Shown here: positions 12,268 to 24,199 of the stretch, piece after piece
How the letters are laid out: every line of letters starts with the position of its first letter
Numbering within the stretch: position 1 is the first letter of the stretch
DNA from: Membranipora membranacea
Taxonomy: Eukaryota > Bryozoa > Gymnolaemata > Cheilostomatida > Membraniporidae
Assembly: GCA_914767715.1 (NCBI GenBank)
Contig: OU612069.1
Coordinates: 16,925,387-16,989,386, forward strand
Reading direction: 5' to 3'
DNA: 64,000 nt
Notes under the pieces: model-generated
Database searches by the model: none
What the model was told of the DNA's origin: nothing
Seen by the model: the letters and a program-made list of their open reading frames with translations, nothing else
Program-made: the position numbers and the translations under genes

Positions 12268-12817
12268 GTAACTGTAAATTGCTGAACAAGCTGAACAGAC
12301 TGAACAGCTGAACATAATTTCTCAGACTAAAATTATTATTTGTTATCATTTCTCTGGCTGACTATTACTTCCCAAACACATTCCTCCTAACCAAATGATT
12401 TGATGAGTCACTAAGTTCCTGTTGGCACCTAATATAACCAATTTAGGGCAAGCAAATGAAGCAATCAATGTGCCAAATATGTCAAAATCTGATGGTGTTC
12501 TGGAAATTGGATACCAGAAACATTTTCCAGCTCAACCTTCCATCTAGCCAGTCTTAACAAGCTTCGTTTATAGGGGGGGGGGGCTACTTTCCATCCATTC
12601 ACTAGTAGTGTAATGCCGAACAAATTACTGAGAATAAAATTGAAAGAAATCATGGTGAATGCAAATTTAAAATAAATGATTTAATGAGAAGAATATGAAG
12701 AATTGTCCAGGCTCATGCAAAATTAGACAATCATGTAAAGAATCAAACGAATAGTAGTCTGAGAAATTCTGTTCAGCTATTCAGTCTGTTCAGCCTGTTC
12801 AGCAATTTACAGTTACC
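12268..12817. mobile_element. MITE with about 62-bp TIRs and likely 8-10-bp TSD
   Basis: 12268-12330 (GGTAACTGTAAATTGCTGAAC start) and 12755-12817 are imperfect inverted repeats rich in CTGAACAG units. The flanks read 'aggtgtaagg' on both sides (about 12257-12266 and 12820-12829), which would be an 8-10 bp target duplication as made by hAT transposases. The interior has a run of Gs at 12572 and no coding capacity. It separates the two halves of the RT together with the block at 11196. Confidence 0.75.
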
Positions 12818-12834
12818 CAGGTGTAAGGTGAACT

Positions 12835-13739
12835 AACGGAATCATTCAGGGTTGAGAGTGGAGGGAAGCAGGGCTGTCCGCTTGCTCCCACACTTTTCTC
12901 CATCTAGTTGTCAGCGGTGCTTACTCTGCCTTCAGACACTTTCAGCGAGGAGTGTTCATCCAAACCAGCACTGGTGCAGATCTCTTCAATATTAGTCAGT
13001 TCAAATCTGTCAGAAGCACAACAAGGGCTTTGGTACGTGAACTTATATTTGCAGATGATACTGCATTTGTTGCTCAAGACCTCGTTTTGCCCAGTCAGCC
13101 AAACAGTTTGGGTTAAAGATTAGCATAAAAAAGACTGAGGTGATGTACCAAACTTCACTGGGCTTATCTGACGCAGGAGATGACATCCATATTGATATTG
13201 AAACCCTTGCTATGGTTAGCAGGTGTAAGTATCTTGGTACAACTGTCACCAACAACAATAAGGTCGACACTGAACTGGAGGTACGCATGTCCAATACCTC
13301 AAGAGCCTTTGGGAGACTCAGATATCATGTATGGGACAATAAGGATCTTACCATCAAGACTTAAAGTGCTGAGTACAGAGCCATCGTTCTATCAGCTCTT
13401 CTCTATGGTGTTGAATCCTGGGTTGTGTACAAGGTTACTGCTCATAAAGTTAGTGCATTCATGATGAGACACCTGAGACAGATGCTCAACATAAAGTGGT
13501 GGCAGTTTATATCAAATGAAAGGATCCTGAAATCAATTTCCTTGCCTGGCAAGTACAACATTCTCATCAGCAGATGCCTCAGAACGACCGGTCATGTCAA
13601 CAGACTAGATAACACAAGAATACCGAAGCTTATATTGTACTCACAACTCACTGATGGTACACATGGAATTGGGTGCCCAAAGCTGAGATACGAGGACATC
13701 ATCAAAAGAAACCCAGAAAGATCAGGACATCCCCCTTAG
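12835..13739 (+). pseudogene. Non-LTR retrotransposon, C-terminal reverse transcriptase
   Basis: Continues the RT of 10453-11190: VESGGKQGCPLAPTLFSI near 12853-12906, then LIFADDTAFVAQ with the FADD catalytic motif at about 13045-13080, then SRCKYLGTTVTNNN (13216-13260), ELEVRMSNTSRAFGRLR, and the C-terminal block MMRHLRQMLNIKWW ... TGHVNRLDNTRIPKLILYSQ ... IGCPKLRYEDIIKR (13460-13715). Stops at 12904, 13114 and 13362 and several frame changes make it dead. The endonuclease upstream and the single downstream block make this one element of about 4.5 kb minus its inserts. Confidence 0.85.
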
Positions 13740-13832
13740 ATCTACCAAGTACCAAGTTTGGCTCGTGACAAGTTTGGCTCGGGCCAACTTTGGCTCGGGC
13801 CAAGTTTGGCTCGGGCCAAGTTGTCGCGGATT
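13740..13832. repeat. Short minisatellite, AAGTTTGGCTCGGGCC unit
   Basis: About five units of a 16-18 bp motif (caagtttggctcgggc). It ends in AAGTTGTCGCGGATTC, which is the inverted form of the left end of the larger array at 55319-55668, so both are parts of one dispersed element family. Confidence 0.85.
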
Positions 13833-14573
13833 CAGTGCATCTTCCTAGTTAACTTCCAATAAAATGTTCGCCATTCGAATTAGATTTGATTTCTGTTACC
13901 ATTGTTCTTTCTATGGTGTAAGCACACAAACCTGAATCACTGTGAAACAGCTGCCACCTTCCAATTTTTAATACAGGGATCTCAAAATCACACTGGGAAT
14001 AGACCAAACAATTTGGAGACAAGTTTTTGAAAGCTAACCATCAGTACTAACTGGAGATGAATTGTAATTCACCAAAATCTAAGCATCCTAGCAGTATTAC
14101 CTGCAGGAGCGTAACGGGGGCTAAAAAATCGACCCTGAAATATCCCCAGTGAGGACAAATCTCACAATGAATGACAAGGTTTGAATGGTAAAGGACGGGT
14201 ACCAAGCAAGGCTGGTAAGTGAAGACAACCCTAGAAGAGCTGTTCCAAAGGCTGCAGTCCACATCTGGAGTGGGGAGTTACCAATGAGCTAAATCTAAAT
14301 TATTGCTCAGTGGTGAATTGGTCACCACAACTTTTCCCTATTATTTAAAAAATTACAACTTGTATTTTAAGTACCAGTCAAATGTGAACTGTATATTTTC
14401 AACATAAAATACATATAAAATATATTCAGTCTCAAACCAGCTATATTTTATTTCATAATGAGGAGGATACAAAAATGCATATCAACAGGGCATTATGTGC
14501 AGGTCATGTGATACTCAGTTAGTTCAATCAAAGTGGACCACAGCAAGCGGGGTGGTGAACGAGGGTGCCAAGT
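13833..14573. other. Intergenic, nothing recognised
   Basis: AT-rich, no supported exon or repeat. Confidence 0.45.
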
Positions 14574-15594
14574 CTAATTGTAAGTAAAACGCTGATAAGA
14601 ATTTAACAAATATGATAAAAATATGCAAAGCACGCTCAGTATGATGATCCAATGAATGCGCCGGCGATCTCTCTTTCTTTTGTTATCATTACTAAGTTCA
14701 GGCAGTGACACAGCAATATCAGAATAATCACTATCCCCACCATATACAGGCTTACGCATATCTAACGATAGTCTGTGGTATTCTGTTGCTTTGTCATTAT
14801 CCTATATTGCGTAGTGAGTGTTACCCAGATCGTTCAGTGACACAGCAATATCAGAAGGATCACTATTCTCACCATGTATACGCTTACGCATTTCTAGAGA
14901 TAGTCTGTTGTACTCTGCAGCTTTGTCGTACTCATTCATTGTGTAGTGAGTGTTACCCAGGCTATTAAGTAACACAGCGATATCAGGGTGATCATTATTC
15001 TCACCGTGTTTACGCTTCTTCATTTCTAGAGATAGTCTTCGGTACTCTGCAGCTTTGTCGTACTCATTCGTTGTGTAGTGAGTGTTACCTAGGTTATTAA
15101 GTGATGCAGCAATATCAGAACGATCACTATTCTCCCCACGTATACGCTTACGCATTTCTAGCGATAGTCTGTAGTAACCTGCTGCTTTGTCATAATCCTT
15201 CATTGCATATTAAATGGTACCAAGGTAATTAAGTGACCCAGCAATATCAGAATGGTCACTATTCTCCCCATGTAAACGCTTACACATTTCTAGTGATAGT
15301 CTGTAGTATTCTGTTGCTTTGTCATAATCCTTCATCGCGTAGTGAGCGTTACCCAGATTATTCAGTGACACAGCAATATCAGAGTGATCAATATTCTCCC
15401 CATGTATATGCTTACGCATTTCTAGAGATAGTCTGTGGTATTCCTCAGCTTTGTTATACTCATTCATTGCGTGGTATGTGTCTCCCAGGTTATTCAGTAA
15501 CACAGCGATATCAGAATGGTCACCATTCTCACCATGTATACGCTTACACATTTCTAGTGATAGTCTGTGATATTCCTCAGTCCTATCATAAGGT
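14574..15594 (-). pseudogene. TPR array fragment, copy C of the nucleotidyltransferase-TPR family
   Basis: Minus-strand translation gives about eight 42-residue TPR units of the consensus NLGNTHYAMNEYDKAAEYHR + LSLEMRKRIHGENSDHSDI. Two in-frame stops interrupt it: TAA at 15207-15209 in a unit boundary (LGTI-stop-YAMKDY) and TAG near 14799 (THYAI-stop-DNDKA, where Lys is expected). Homology starts abruptly at about 15594 and fades at 14620. No nucleotidyltransferase part is attached. A partial, non-functional relative of copy A, 1.4 kb away on the same strand. Confidence 0.85.
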
Positions 15595-16180
15595 TTGTTG
15601 TCATGTCGTCATACATGTACTTTGTACATGTATCTTGGAGTTGTCCTCTCTGTACATACTAAGGAGTTATCATCAGCTGCCCTGACCTATATATGACAGA
15701 GACTGACTTGACCGTGACCTTGATTGAAGAGACACACATGAGTACTTGTCTACTGACTTTCATGGTGTTGTGTTTGATACGGGAATGCCACCACCAGCAA
15801 CCGTGTGCAGACTCCGAACACCTTAGTTGTTTGCGAGAGAATTATTTCCTTGTATTTTCAGATTAGGGTTTTTCTGTTCTTTTGTTCACAGACCTTCTGT
15901 CATTTTGGCTTGCAGAACACATCTTCTAATTTAAACCAGTACAATTCTACTTTGCAATAGAGGATTTAAAAAAAAATTGTTGATCATTCATATTCTAAAC
16001 CTCATTTCCCACCTAGCCCTCATAGTTATTCATAAAAAAACCAAGTTTACACACATGATAATCTGAACTGTTCTGAAGGATGCTGAGTTGGGGTAAATGC
16101 GTACATGATGCTTTAGTTTACTAATAATAATAGGCAATATGAATTTTACTCCCATTCAATAGGGTATTACACTACTGATT
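15595..16180. other. Intergenic, nothing recognised
   Basis: AT-rich with no coding or repeat signal that I can support. Confidence 0.45.
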
Positions 16181-16184
16181 AATT

Positions 16185-16590
16185 TCTTTCCAAGAACTTT
16201 CAATAGTCTCATACAATCAAATAGGTTTGATATGAATCCACCTTAACTACTCTACCAATGCTAGCTGACCATTTGGTACTGCTTCGTGCTATTATGATTT
16301 TTATCGTCCTCTTACCATTTTCGAATCACCTTTTCAGCTGTCAGCTAACATTCTCCATCAAATATCATCCAAATGTGTAAAATCTGTTCGTTATGTGAAA
16401 GGCAATGTATGAAAAGCACAATGGCCTACGAAATTCCAAAAAGTACTGATGAAAGTGTCTTGATTCAAACTCAGTGTTCCTGCACTAGAATCATTTCCTT
16501 CACTAATACATTTAAGTGCTGGATTCCGTATTACCTCATCTAAAAAGTCAAGTATCTTTGGAACTTTATCACAAAACTGAATACTCCTGC
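16185..16590. repeat. Dispersed repeat shared with 56710-56960
   Basis: Shared blocks in the same order include 'ttggtactgctt', 'tcctcttacca', 'cagctgtca', 'agtcaagtatctttggaact' and 'ttatcaca'. It abuts the TTAA element end at about 16590, so one element may have landed in the other. Confidence 0.65.
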
Positions 16591-16986
16591 TGAAATTTGT
16601 GGCGTGTGTCATTTAAACAGCAATATAGTGGAGAAAAGCAAAAAAAATGGCCCTTTTTTATTCGAACTGTCTCAAATCGTTGCTTAAAATTTCGCATTAT
16701 ATCATCAAAGTTAAAAAACAAAATGCATTATGACGTGACATAAAAAGCCATTTTGGGCTCATCAAATATTATTTTCGACCTTAATAATTAGGATGAACTA
16801 TTTCTCTAAGAATGAATGTAACCTGTTTCGAAATTTGTAGCAATCAATGTAGCGCAGCCATCCACTTTGCTAAAAGCAGCCTTTTCGGCATCATTTCGTT
16901 TTTGATGAGCTATTAGCGATCAGTAGCTCAGCAGCTTTCCAACGGTATATAAAATGTCCAAATCGGTCAACGCTGGTATCATAACC
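16588..16986. mobile_element. One terminal arm of the TTAA-flanked element also found at 47306-48660
   Basis: From 'gctgaaatttgtggcgtgtg' to the terminal GGTATCATAACC this matches the right arm of the full element at 47306-48660 (about 400 bp). It ends at 16986 and is followed by TTAA (16987-16990), as in the full copy. The left arm is absent. Its end supplies the last codons and the stop of the TPR frame of copy A. Confidence 0.8.
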
Positions 16987-19406
16987 TTAAACCATTAATA
17001 TTGAATCCCTGATAAATAGAATGATCACTATTCTCACTATGTATTCGCTTATGCATTTCCAACGATAGCCTCTGGTATTCTTTAGCTTTGTCATACTCAT
17101 TCATTGCATGGATTATGGAACCTAGATCCTTCAGTGACACAGCGATATCAGGGTGATCGTTATTCTCACCGTGTATACGCTTCTTCATTTCTAGAGATAG
17201 TCTACGGTACTCTGCAGCGTTCTCATACTCATTCATTGCGTGGTATGTGTTTCCCAGATTATTCAGTAACGCAGCAATATCAGAGCGATCGCTATTCTCC
17301 TCATGTATACGCTTACACATTTCTAGTGATAGTCTGTGGTATTCTGCTGCTTTATTGTAGTCATTCATTGCGTGGTATGTGGTACCCAGGTTATTAAGTG
17401 ATATAGCAATATCAGATTGGTCACTGGTCTCACCGTGTATACGCTTACAGATTTCTAGGGATAGTCTGAAGTATTCTGCAGCTTTGTCATAATCCTTCAT
17501 TGCGTAGTGAGTGGTACCCAGATTATTCAGTGACACATCAATATCAGAGTGGTCACTATTCTCACCGTGTATACGCTTACGCATTTCTAGTGATAGTCGA
17601 TGGTATTCTACAGCTTTGTCATCCTCATTCATTGCTTTGCATGTGGTACCCAGGTTATTCAGTGACTTCGCAATATCATAATGGTCACCATTCTCACCGT
17701 GTATACGCTTACGCATTTCTAGTGATAGTCTATGGTATTCTACAGCTTTGTCATACTCATTCATTGCTTCGTATGTGGTACCCAGGTTATTCAGTGACAC
17801 ATAAATATCAGAATGGTCACTATTCTCACCGTGTATACGCTTACACATTTCTAGTGATAGTCTATGGTATTCTACAGCTTTGTCATACTCATTCATTGCT
17901 TTGTATGTGGTACCCAGGTTATTCAGTGACTTCGCAATAATATCAGAATGGTCACCATTCTCACCGTGTATACGCTTACGCATTTCTAGTGATAGTCTCT
18001 GGTATTCTACAGCTTTGTCATACTCATTCATTGCTTCGTATGTGGTACCCAGATTATTCAGTGACACATAAATATCAGAATGGTCACTATTCTCACCGTG
18101 TATACGCTTACGCATTTCTAGTGATAGTCTATGGTATTCTACAGCTTTGTCATACTCATTCATTGCTTCGTATGTGGTACCCAGATTATTCAGTGACACA
18201 TAAATATCAGAATGGTCACTATTATCACTGTGTATACGCTTACGCATTTCTAGCGATAGTTTGTAGTTTTTTGTAGCTGAATCATAATGACGCATTTCAC
18301 CCATTATACGTCCTTGGTAAGATACAGCATCTGACATGTCTGCACAAGAGCCTTTTTCACTGTATACACGCCTGTACATGTCTATTGATGAAATCATGCA
18401 CTCTTCAGCTGCGCCCAAATCTCCTTATTCAATGTAGTTTTCTCCCATTCTTTGAAGTAAGAGAGCAATCTTTGGATGATCGACAGCCTTACTGTAAATG
18501 CGGCAGTAAGTTGCCTTTGAGCTCTCAAAGTATATTTTAGCCTGATCATAATGCTGTTGCTTGTGGAAGGCCAACCCAACTACATAATATCCATGAGCAG
18601 CTGCAGGTACTAAACTCTCCTCTCCAAACAAATGTTCAAACATCTCTGATACTTTCTGCTGTATTTGATTGAGGCGGCATGGTCATACTGTTCATCATAC
18701 AAATACGCCAGTGCCTCTATACATTCAAGCAATGCTGAGGTTGGCTGCTGTAAAATAAGAAGTCTTTCCTCAGTGGTCAATTCCTGTAGGTCTCTTCCAA
18801 TGTTACTTGCTTCTGAGCTGTCGATAGATTCACCATAATAATCATATTTTACTTCTTGGCTGGCCTTCATATAGAAATACTGAAGTGCCCTGAGAAGATA
18901 GTTTTCAGCTTTGTCACATTGTCTTAAGTCAACATATAAGCGCCCTATGCTAAGCAAGTAATCTCCTGATGATTCTTCACCTACACCCTCCAAAGTGTTG
19001 AGTGCAGCGATCCGATCTCCTAGATGACGCTGGCAGGTAGCGATCCTTAGACACACTGATTTGGTCTTGTAGTATTTATCATTCTCTCTGAGATGAATGA
19101 GAACTTCCAGAGCTTGCATGAAGTAAAAGTTATCTATGAAAATATTTGCTACCAGATACCTTATTTCTTGATTACAAATGGCGCTGTGACTACCAAGCCA
19201 GTCTAGAATGTTCTCCTCGGCTAAGTGCTGTATTGGCCCGAAGTGCTCATTCAGCAAATTGAATGCTAGCATTGTGTGCCCAGTATGCTGGAGTGTCGAT
19301 ATCTTGCATAGGAATGTCTGGTCATTCGAATTCGCTGCTGTTTTATAACCCATACACACATAACCCAATTGATCAGCGTTTACTTCCCCTAGCTTATCCT
19401 TTAAAG

Positions 19407-20402
19407 CATGGGTGGGCAACCTTTTCTTGAAAAAGGCCACATTTTACGCAGACTCAACTCAAAAGGCCGCAGCATATCTTTCAGGGATAAAATTGGAACT
19501 GGAGTGACAATTTTGGCGCTTCCTATTTTGTAAATACTAAACATATTTGTGCAAAGACTGCATTATGTTGCAAGAACTCAACAGAAATACTGGTTCATCT
19601 AATCTTCTGGAGTTTTGTGACGTCATTTTACCTCATGATTTGATTTTATGCGTGTCTGTATCTCTGTGTTTCATGTGTATGACAAAGGGCAGGGCGGGTG
19701 TGGGAGGGGTGCTGTACCGCCATCCCAGGGGTTAAAGTGTAAAAAGATCATGACGGGACTGTTGTGATGGAGAATAAAGTATTTTCGCGGAGCGAAAATT
19801 CTTTTGAGATTTTTCGCAGAGCGAAAATTTTTTTGAGATTTTTCGCGGAGCGAAAATTTTTTTGAGATTTTTCGCGCCCTGTCATAATTTTCATCTTACA
19901 GCGCCCACCCTCCTGCAAGGGAGAATTCTTTTGCAAATGGTTGTGAAATGAAAGGCAATATTGAACATTTCAAGCATAATGCTGGAGCACTTGTAACAAA
20001 GAGACTTTTTGATACAAATCTGCCTTTCGTCCAAAGTGACTGTTTTGCAAAAAATACTAATAACTATTATGGTAGAGAACTTTGTAATTTTAACATCCAA
20101 AGGTCACTGTTTTGTGCTATTTTTGAAAGAAAACCAACTTAAGATAGTCGTTGACACCAGTGCTACAGTTATGATGATTTTGTGTAGAGTGGCTGGGGAA
20201 GTTTTGCTATTTGCATAGTACAGAATTGCCACTATTTTTGAAACATATTGTACAGGCGCTATACATACTTAGTTCTCCACATAACGAAAGAGGAATCAAA
20301 ATTGATGCGTAATAACTTTTCTAGGCATGATGCCACAATTAGGCCGCAAAATATTACCCATTAGGCCGCACTGGCAAAAAGGCCGCAGGTTGCCCACAGC
20401 TG
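19407..20402. mobile_element. Non-autonomous hAT-like transposon inserted in copy A
   Basis: The coding sequence of copy A is interrupted exactly between two copies of CTTTAAAG (19399-19406 and 20403-20410), an 8-bp target duplication typical of hAT elements. The ends are CATGGGTGGGCAACC and the complement CAGCTGTGGGCAACC, 15-bp imperfect TIRs starting with CA. Removing the insert plus one CTTTAAAG restores the frame MVPLK-DKLGE seen in copy B (MVPLK-DDLGE). The interior contains a tandem repeat (19783-19880) and no transposase. Confidence 0.92.
19783..19880. repeat. Three-unit tandem repeat, about 29 bp
   Basis: Three units of TTTTTCGCGGAGCGAAAATT + TTTTTGAGA with few changes. Each unit contains the self-complementary TTTTCGC...GCGAAAA. 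Lies inside the hAT-like insert. Confidence 0.9.
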
Positions 20403-22005
20403 CTTTAAAGGAACCATCATGTCAGCTAGTGCCAGGATAAGACCTGTGTGAACATACAATCTATTCCCAGGTGATTTACAATCAATCTTCAATTTTGTAG
20501 TTTCTGTTGTTTGCTTCTCTGCTGTTGAAATCCTGTCATCTTGAGAGTCATGGTACAGGTAAGCTGAAAGTCTGACAAAACAGGCAACAGCAAGCTGAAA
20601 TATAAATGATTTATACAAATCCTCTGATATTTTCCCAGTGGAGCGCAGGCGTTCTGCAGTTGTCCATGCATCTTTTCCAAACACCTGATGGACCACTGCC
20701 AGATCATACAGCAGTATTGAGGGAAATCTGTAGAGTTGCCTCTTCACGTCTACTGTATAGGCTTGGTTTAGCAAGCGATCATCAGGGGTAAAGTCAAATT
20801 TCTTCATATCGTTTGCCAGCATGTTTATATTTGCATTTGCCCGTGCTTCACTGAGCTTGATAGACTGTACATATTCTTTCAGGGTACAAAGTAGGTTACT
20901 ATTCCCATAAGAATATACCTCTGTCATATAGGAGAGCATCGCTGTCAGATCACCTTTCAGGGAGTCCTTGGTAGGGTTATTCAGTACATGCTCATATGCA
21001 ATGCCTAAATCACTGGGAGTAGTTATGAAACTGCATTTATTACTGTTCTGTCCATTACCTGTTGGTATGTTGCCAGCCTCTGCAGACAACCCATCGATTT
21101 TGAATCCATTCTTCGATTCGTCATCAAACCACCCATTTAGTTCCTCTATAGCCATATACTTAAGCTTAGTTTCGCCGAGATTACCTATTAGAAAATAGCT
21201 GGTCATCGCCAGTTTCCTGAAATAATCTTCAGTTAGCGTTGTTTTCTTCTCGATCAAAAATATATACTCGAGATCCGAGTATGGTGTTGCCTCCCCTCGA
21301 GCTAATGAGCCTATAGCTACAACTACAAACCTGCATGGTGGTTCCTTGACCATTGTTCGCACACTTTTAGCTATGATAGCATGAACAAAGTTGATCATTC
21401 TCTCTGTGCAAAGTGTTGATACTTCTCGAGCGGAGTCAACTAGCTTTCCCATTAATTCTATAGGAGGGTTTCCTGAACCTACATCGAAACGCATGGATAG
21501 ATTGTCAGTTACTTGGTTTGTGATTCGTACCTCATCTCTAACCTCACGTAGATTGCTGAGAAGATCAGAAGTTATTTCCTGCTGTTGATCCCTTCCAGTA
21601 TGCCTGCTGAACCTGGAATACTCTCTCTTTCCAGCAGTCATGTTTTGGTTTTCTTACTGAGATAGAGTTATAGAGTGCGTGCGCCTGCAAAATTATTAAT
21701 AAATGGTATGATTATCATACTATTATATATTCATTTAATCTCAGCAGAGAGTTTGTTGCAACTATCAGTGAGCAGTGCTTTTATCCTGGCATTATGCACT
21801 AAAGATCAAAACATGATGACTGTCCTAGGCATTTGTTATATTTACTTCCTTGCAATCCGCAGAATGTTTACATCATAAAATTTCAACTTGCGGACATTCA
21901 GAAAACGTTGCTTGATTTGTTAAGAAAGGAGAATAGGGGTAATAGTTTTGTAGGACAAATGATCACTGTTTGCTTTATTATTGCATGTATTAAACTTACC
22001 CTCAG

Positions 22006-22161
22006 ACAATCTGTCCAGTCGTCAGTTTTCTGATATTTCTTGTAATAAAACTCTGCTAGTCGTACCAAGTGCTTCACTTGGACCTCCAGATTATATTTAC
22101 CTCCTACGCTACAGGAGTAATCCCTCTTGAACTCGTGTAAATAATCCTCGTTATAAATCAT
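22006..22161 (-). other. Candidate coding exon upstream of copy A
   Basis: Minus strand: acceptor-like 'cttgtccttcag' before 22161 and donor GGTAAGT after about 22006. The open stretch reads MIYNEDYLHEFKRDYSCSVG, then KYNLEVQVKHLVRLAEFYYK and TDDWTDCLR, which looks like an amphipathic helical (TPR-like) segment. I could not join it in frame to the ATG at 21641, since every phase meets a stop in the 43 bases before it. It may be an exon of a transcript variant, or a remnant. Confidence 0.4.
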
Positions 22162-22249
22162 CTGAAGGACAAGATAAAAATTTCTGTGCAATATCAACGG
22201 TCAATAATTGTGAGGCCCCCTAAAATGTGTTTATGAGGTATCAAATTTT

Positions 22250-24195
22250 GCTTGAAATTTGAGGGAACATTCAGAGAACAAAAGTAAACACAATGCAGTT
22301 GATCAGATCACCAATTACTCTGTGATGATTAAATCTGCATATAACTGCTGCAATCTAAAATTGATTTCATATCGCTCACCTTTTCCATTCTCTAAATGAT
22401 CCGAATAATATTTGGGAATAATTGCTCTTCAGCCTGCACAAATAACCCCTGTCCATTTATTAGAATGGCTTGGATTTTGTAGGGAAACTGATATTGCTAT
22501 GTCAACACTTAGCATAAGTGCTTGGAGGTGGAATTATGTCTAAATACAATGCTATGCTACACACTTGCAGTTGCCTGAGCACTTCAAATATCATCCTCCA
22601 CAAGCTTCACTTCACATGCCTGACTATCATAACAAAACTAGGCTTGCTCAGATCGAGTTACCAAATTAGCATAAGTCGGTCAACAAGCATTAAGGATAAC
22701 TCATCACAGTAGGCCTGGAGTGGATGGATATGCTCAGATATATTAATTCACATTTCCTTAGCCTGATCGAGTCACCACTTTGGAAATAAACGAATGCTAG
22801 TTGATCAGACAAAACAAATCATAATACAAAAATAATATGGGCGTATGCATCATCAGACATTAGTTATGAGGTACTCGGGTTTTGTGTGTTTGACTTTGTG
22901 TAATCAATTTATTAGCTGACCTAGAAAAGCTGTCAGCAGTTGTGTCTTAAATAAGGCTAACTGACTGTTGGGTATACCGATGAATTCTTTTCAGAGACAT
23001 AGGTTGAGCGCTGTATATCAATGGTGATGAGCTAACTCCAGTGAAAGTTACTGGAAAGAGACAACAACCAAAAATTGCCTTCATTAGGCTAGTGAGATTT
23101 TTTTCTCCATACCTAACCTTTGCTAAGCTTAGTTTTAGTTGGTGAGAAATTTCAGTCATTACCTGTCAAACCTTAAATAGACTTTGCTATAAATCATCTT
23201 AATAAAAAGGTAAAATTTTAAGAATACATTAAAAGCACCTTACTTCTTTTTTTGGTGCTATGAATCATCGGTGCTAGAATTTTGAAAGCATATTTTGAAA
23301 TTGACAGCGAGCACATTCAATCAAACGTGTCAATTCAGTTGATTGCATCGCCAATTACTCTGTGTTGATTAATTTGCATTTGACTGCTGCAATGAAAAAT
23401 ACAGCAGTATTCAGCATTGTGCGATAACCCTCAGGCATCCAAACTATCGAACTGCCTAGCAAAAGACTGATTTTTTTTGACATTTTATGTACATTCATAT
23501 CGATTGTACTCTTATATTATCCTTTTTTTTGTATGCAAGGCAGCTTTTACAAGAAGAGTATGTGTACCAGCACAATTGACAATTGACAATTGACTTTATA
23601 AATAGCGTTGCAATCAATCAACCAAAATGATATTTCTAATTTCTAAAGGTCTAGCTACACACTCCATGTATTCCATAGGATTGGGAAACTACTAAGTAGG
23701 CTACTATTGATTGCACTTGTAGTAGCTGTCTAAGCACTTCAACTATTAAACATTATGCTCAACAAGCTTAACTCCTCATGCCTGACTATTATATGAAAAC
23801 TTGGCTCGCCCAGATCGAGTTACCAAGTTAGCATAGGTCAGTCAACAAGCATCATCAAAATACACACAGAGTGTAGATAGATAAGCTCAGATATATTTAT
23901 TCACATATCCTTAGCCTTGATCAAGTTACAAAGCTAGTTAATCAAACAAAACAGATCTGCCCCACTCTCATCATATTACAAAACAACTTAGGCATGCATC
24001 ATCAGCACAAGCATGTAATGATTTAGTCATGAGTTGCGAGGTACTTGGGTTCGGCATGTTTGAATTTGTGTAACATAGGTTGACGGCGGCATGCCAAACG
24101 CCGACGAGCTTACTTTAGTGTAGGTTGCTACAAAGAGACAACCATTGCCAAATAGAATGTTTTATAAAGCTAGTGAGCTTGTGAACATTTTTCTG
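22250..24195. repeat. Direct tandem duplication, about 0.9-1.0 kb unit
   Basis: 22250-23140 and 23285-24195 are diverged copies. Shared blocks in order: 'caccaattactctgtg' (22309) and 'cgccaattactctgtg' (23350); 'cagatcgagttaccaa' (22650) and 'cagatcgagttaccaa' (23812); 'tagcataagtcggtcaacaa' (22670) and its near copy at 23831; 'gagacaacaaccaaaaattg' and 'gagacaaccattgcc' near the ends. Noncoding. Confidence 0.8.
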
Positions 24196-24199
24196 TGAG

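Larger units (their letters stand above)
16979..21641 (-). pseudogene. Nucleotidyltransferase-TPR protein, copy A (broken)
   Basis: Starts at ATG 21641-21639. Residues about 100-130 hold VAIGSLARGEATPYSDLEYI, a Pol-beta-type nucleotidyltransferase signature (GS, then D-x-E eleven residues later) as in DUF294/GlnD-like enzymes, followed by KIDGL and GNIPTG blocks of that family. A helical middle (19400-18425) leads to ten 42-residue TPRs (18280-17000). Four lesions: a 996-bp transposon at 19407-20402 after MVPLK; a one-base deletion near 18650 (compare copy B, KYQSIFEHL); a TAA at 18424-18426 where B has TTA (ENYIKLGDL); and truncation at 16987 by a TTAA element. Substrate unknown; nucleotidyl transfer is inferred from the motif only. 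The array acts presumably as a protein-binding scaffold. Confidence 0.85.

Noticed and set aside
16990-18418. Regular repeats that might be read as a CRISPR array
   Set aside because: Unit is 126 bp with no unique spacers and encodes TPRs; the context is eukaryotic.
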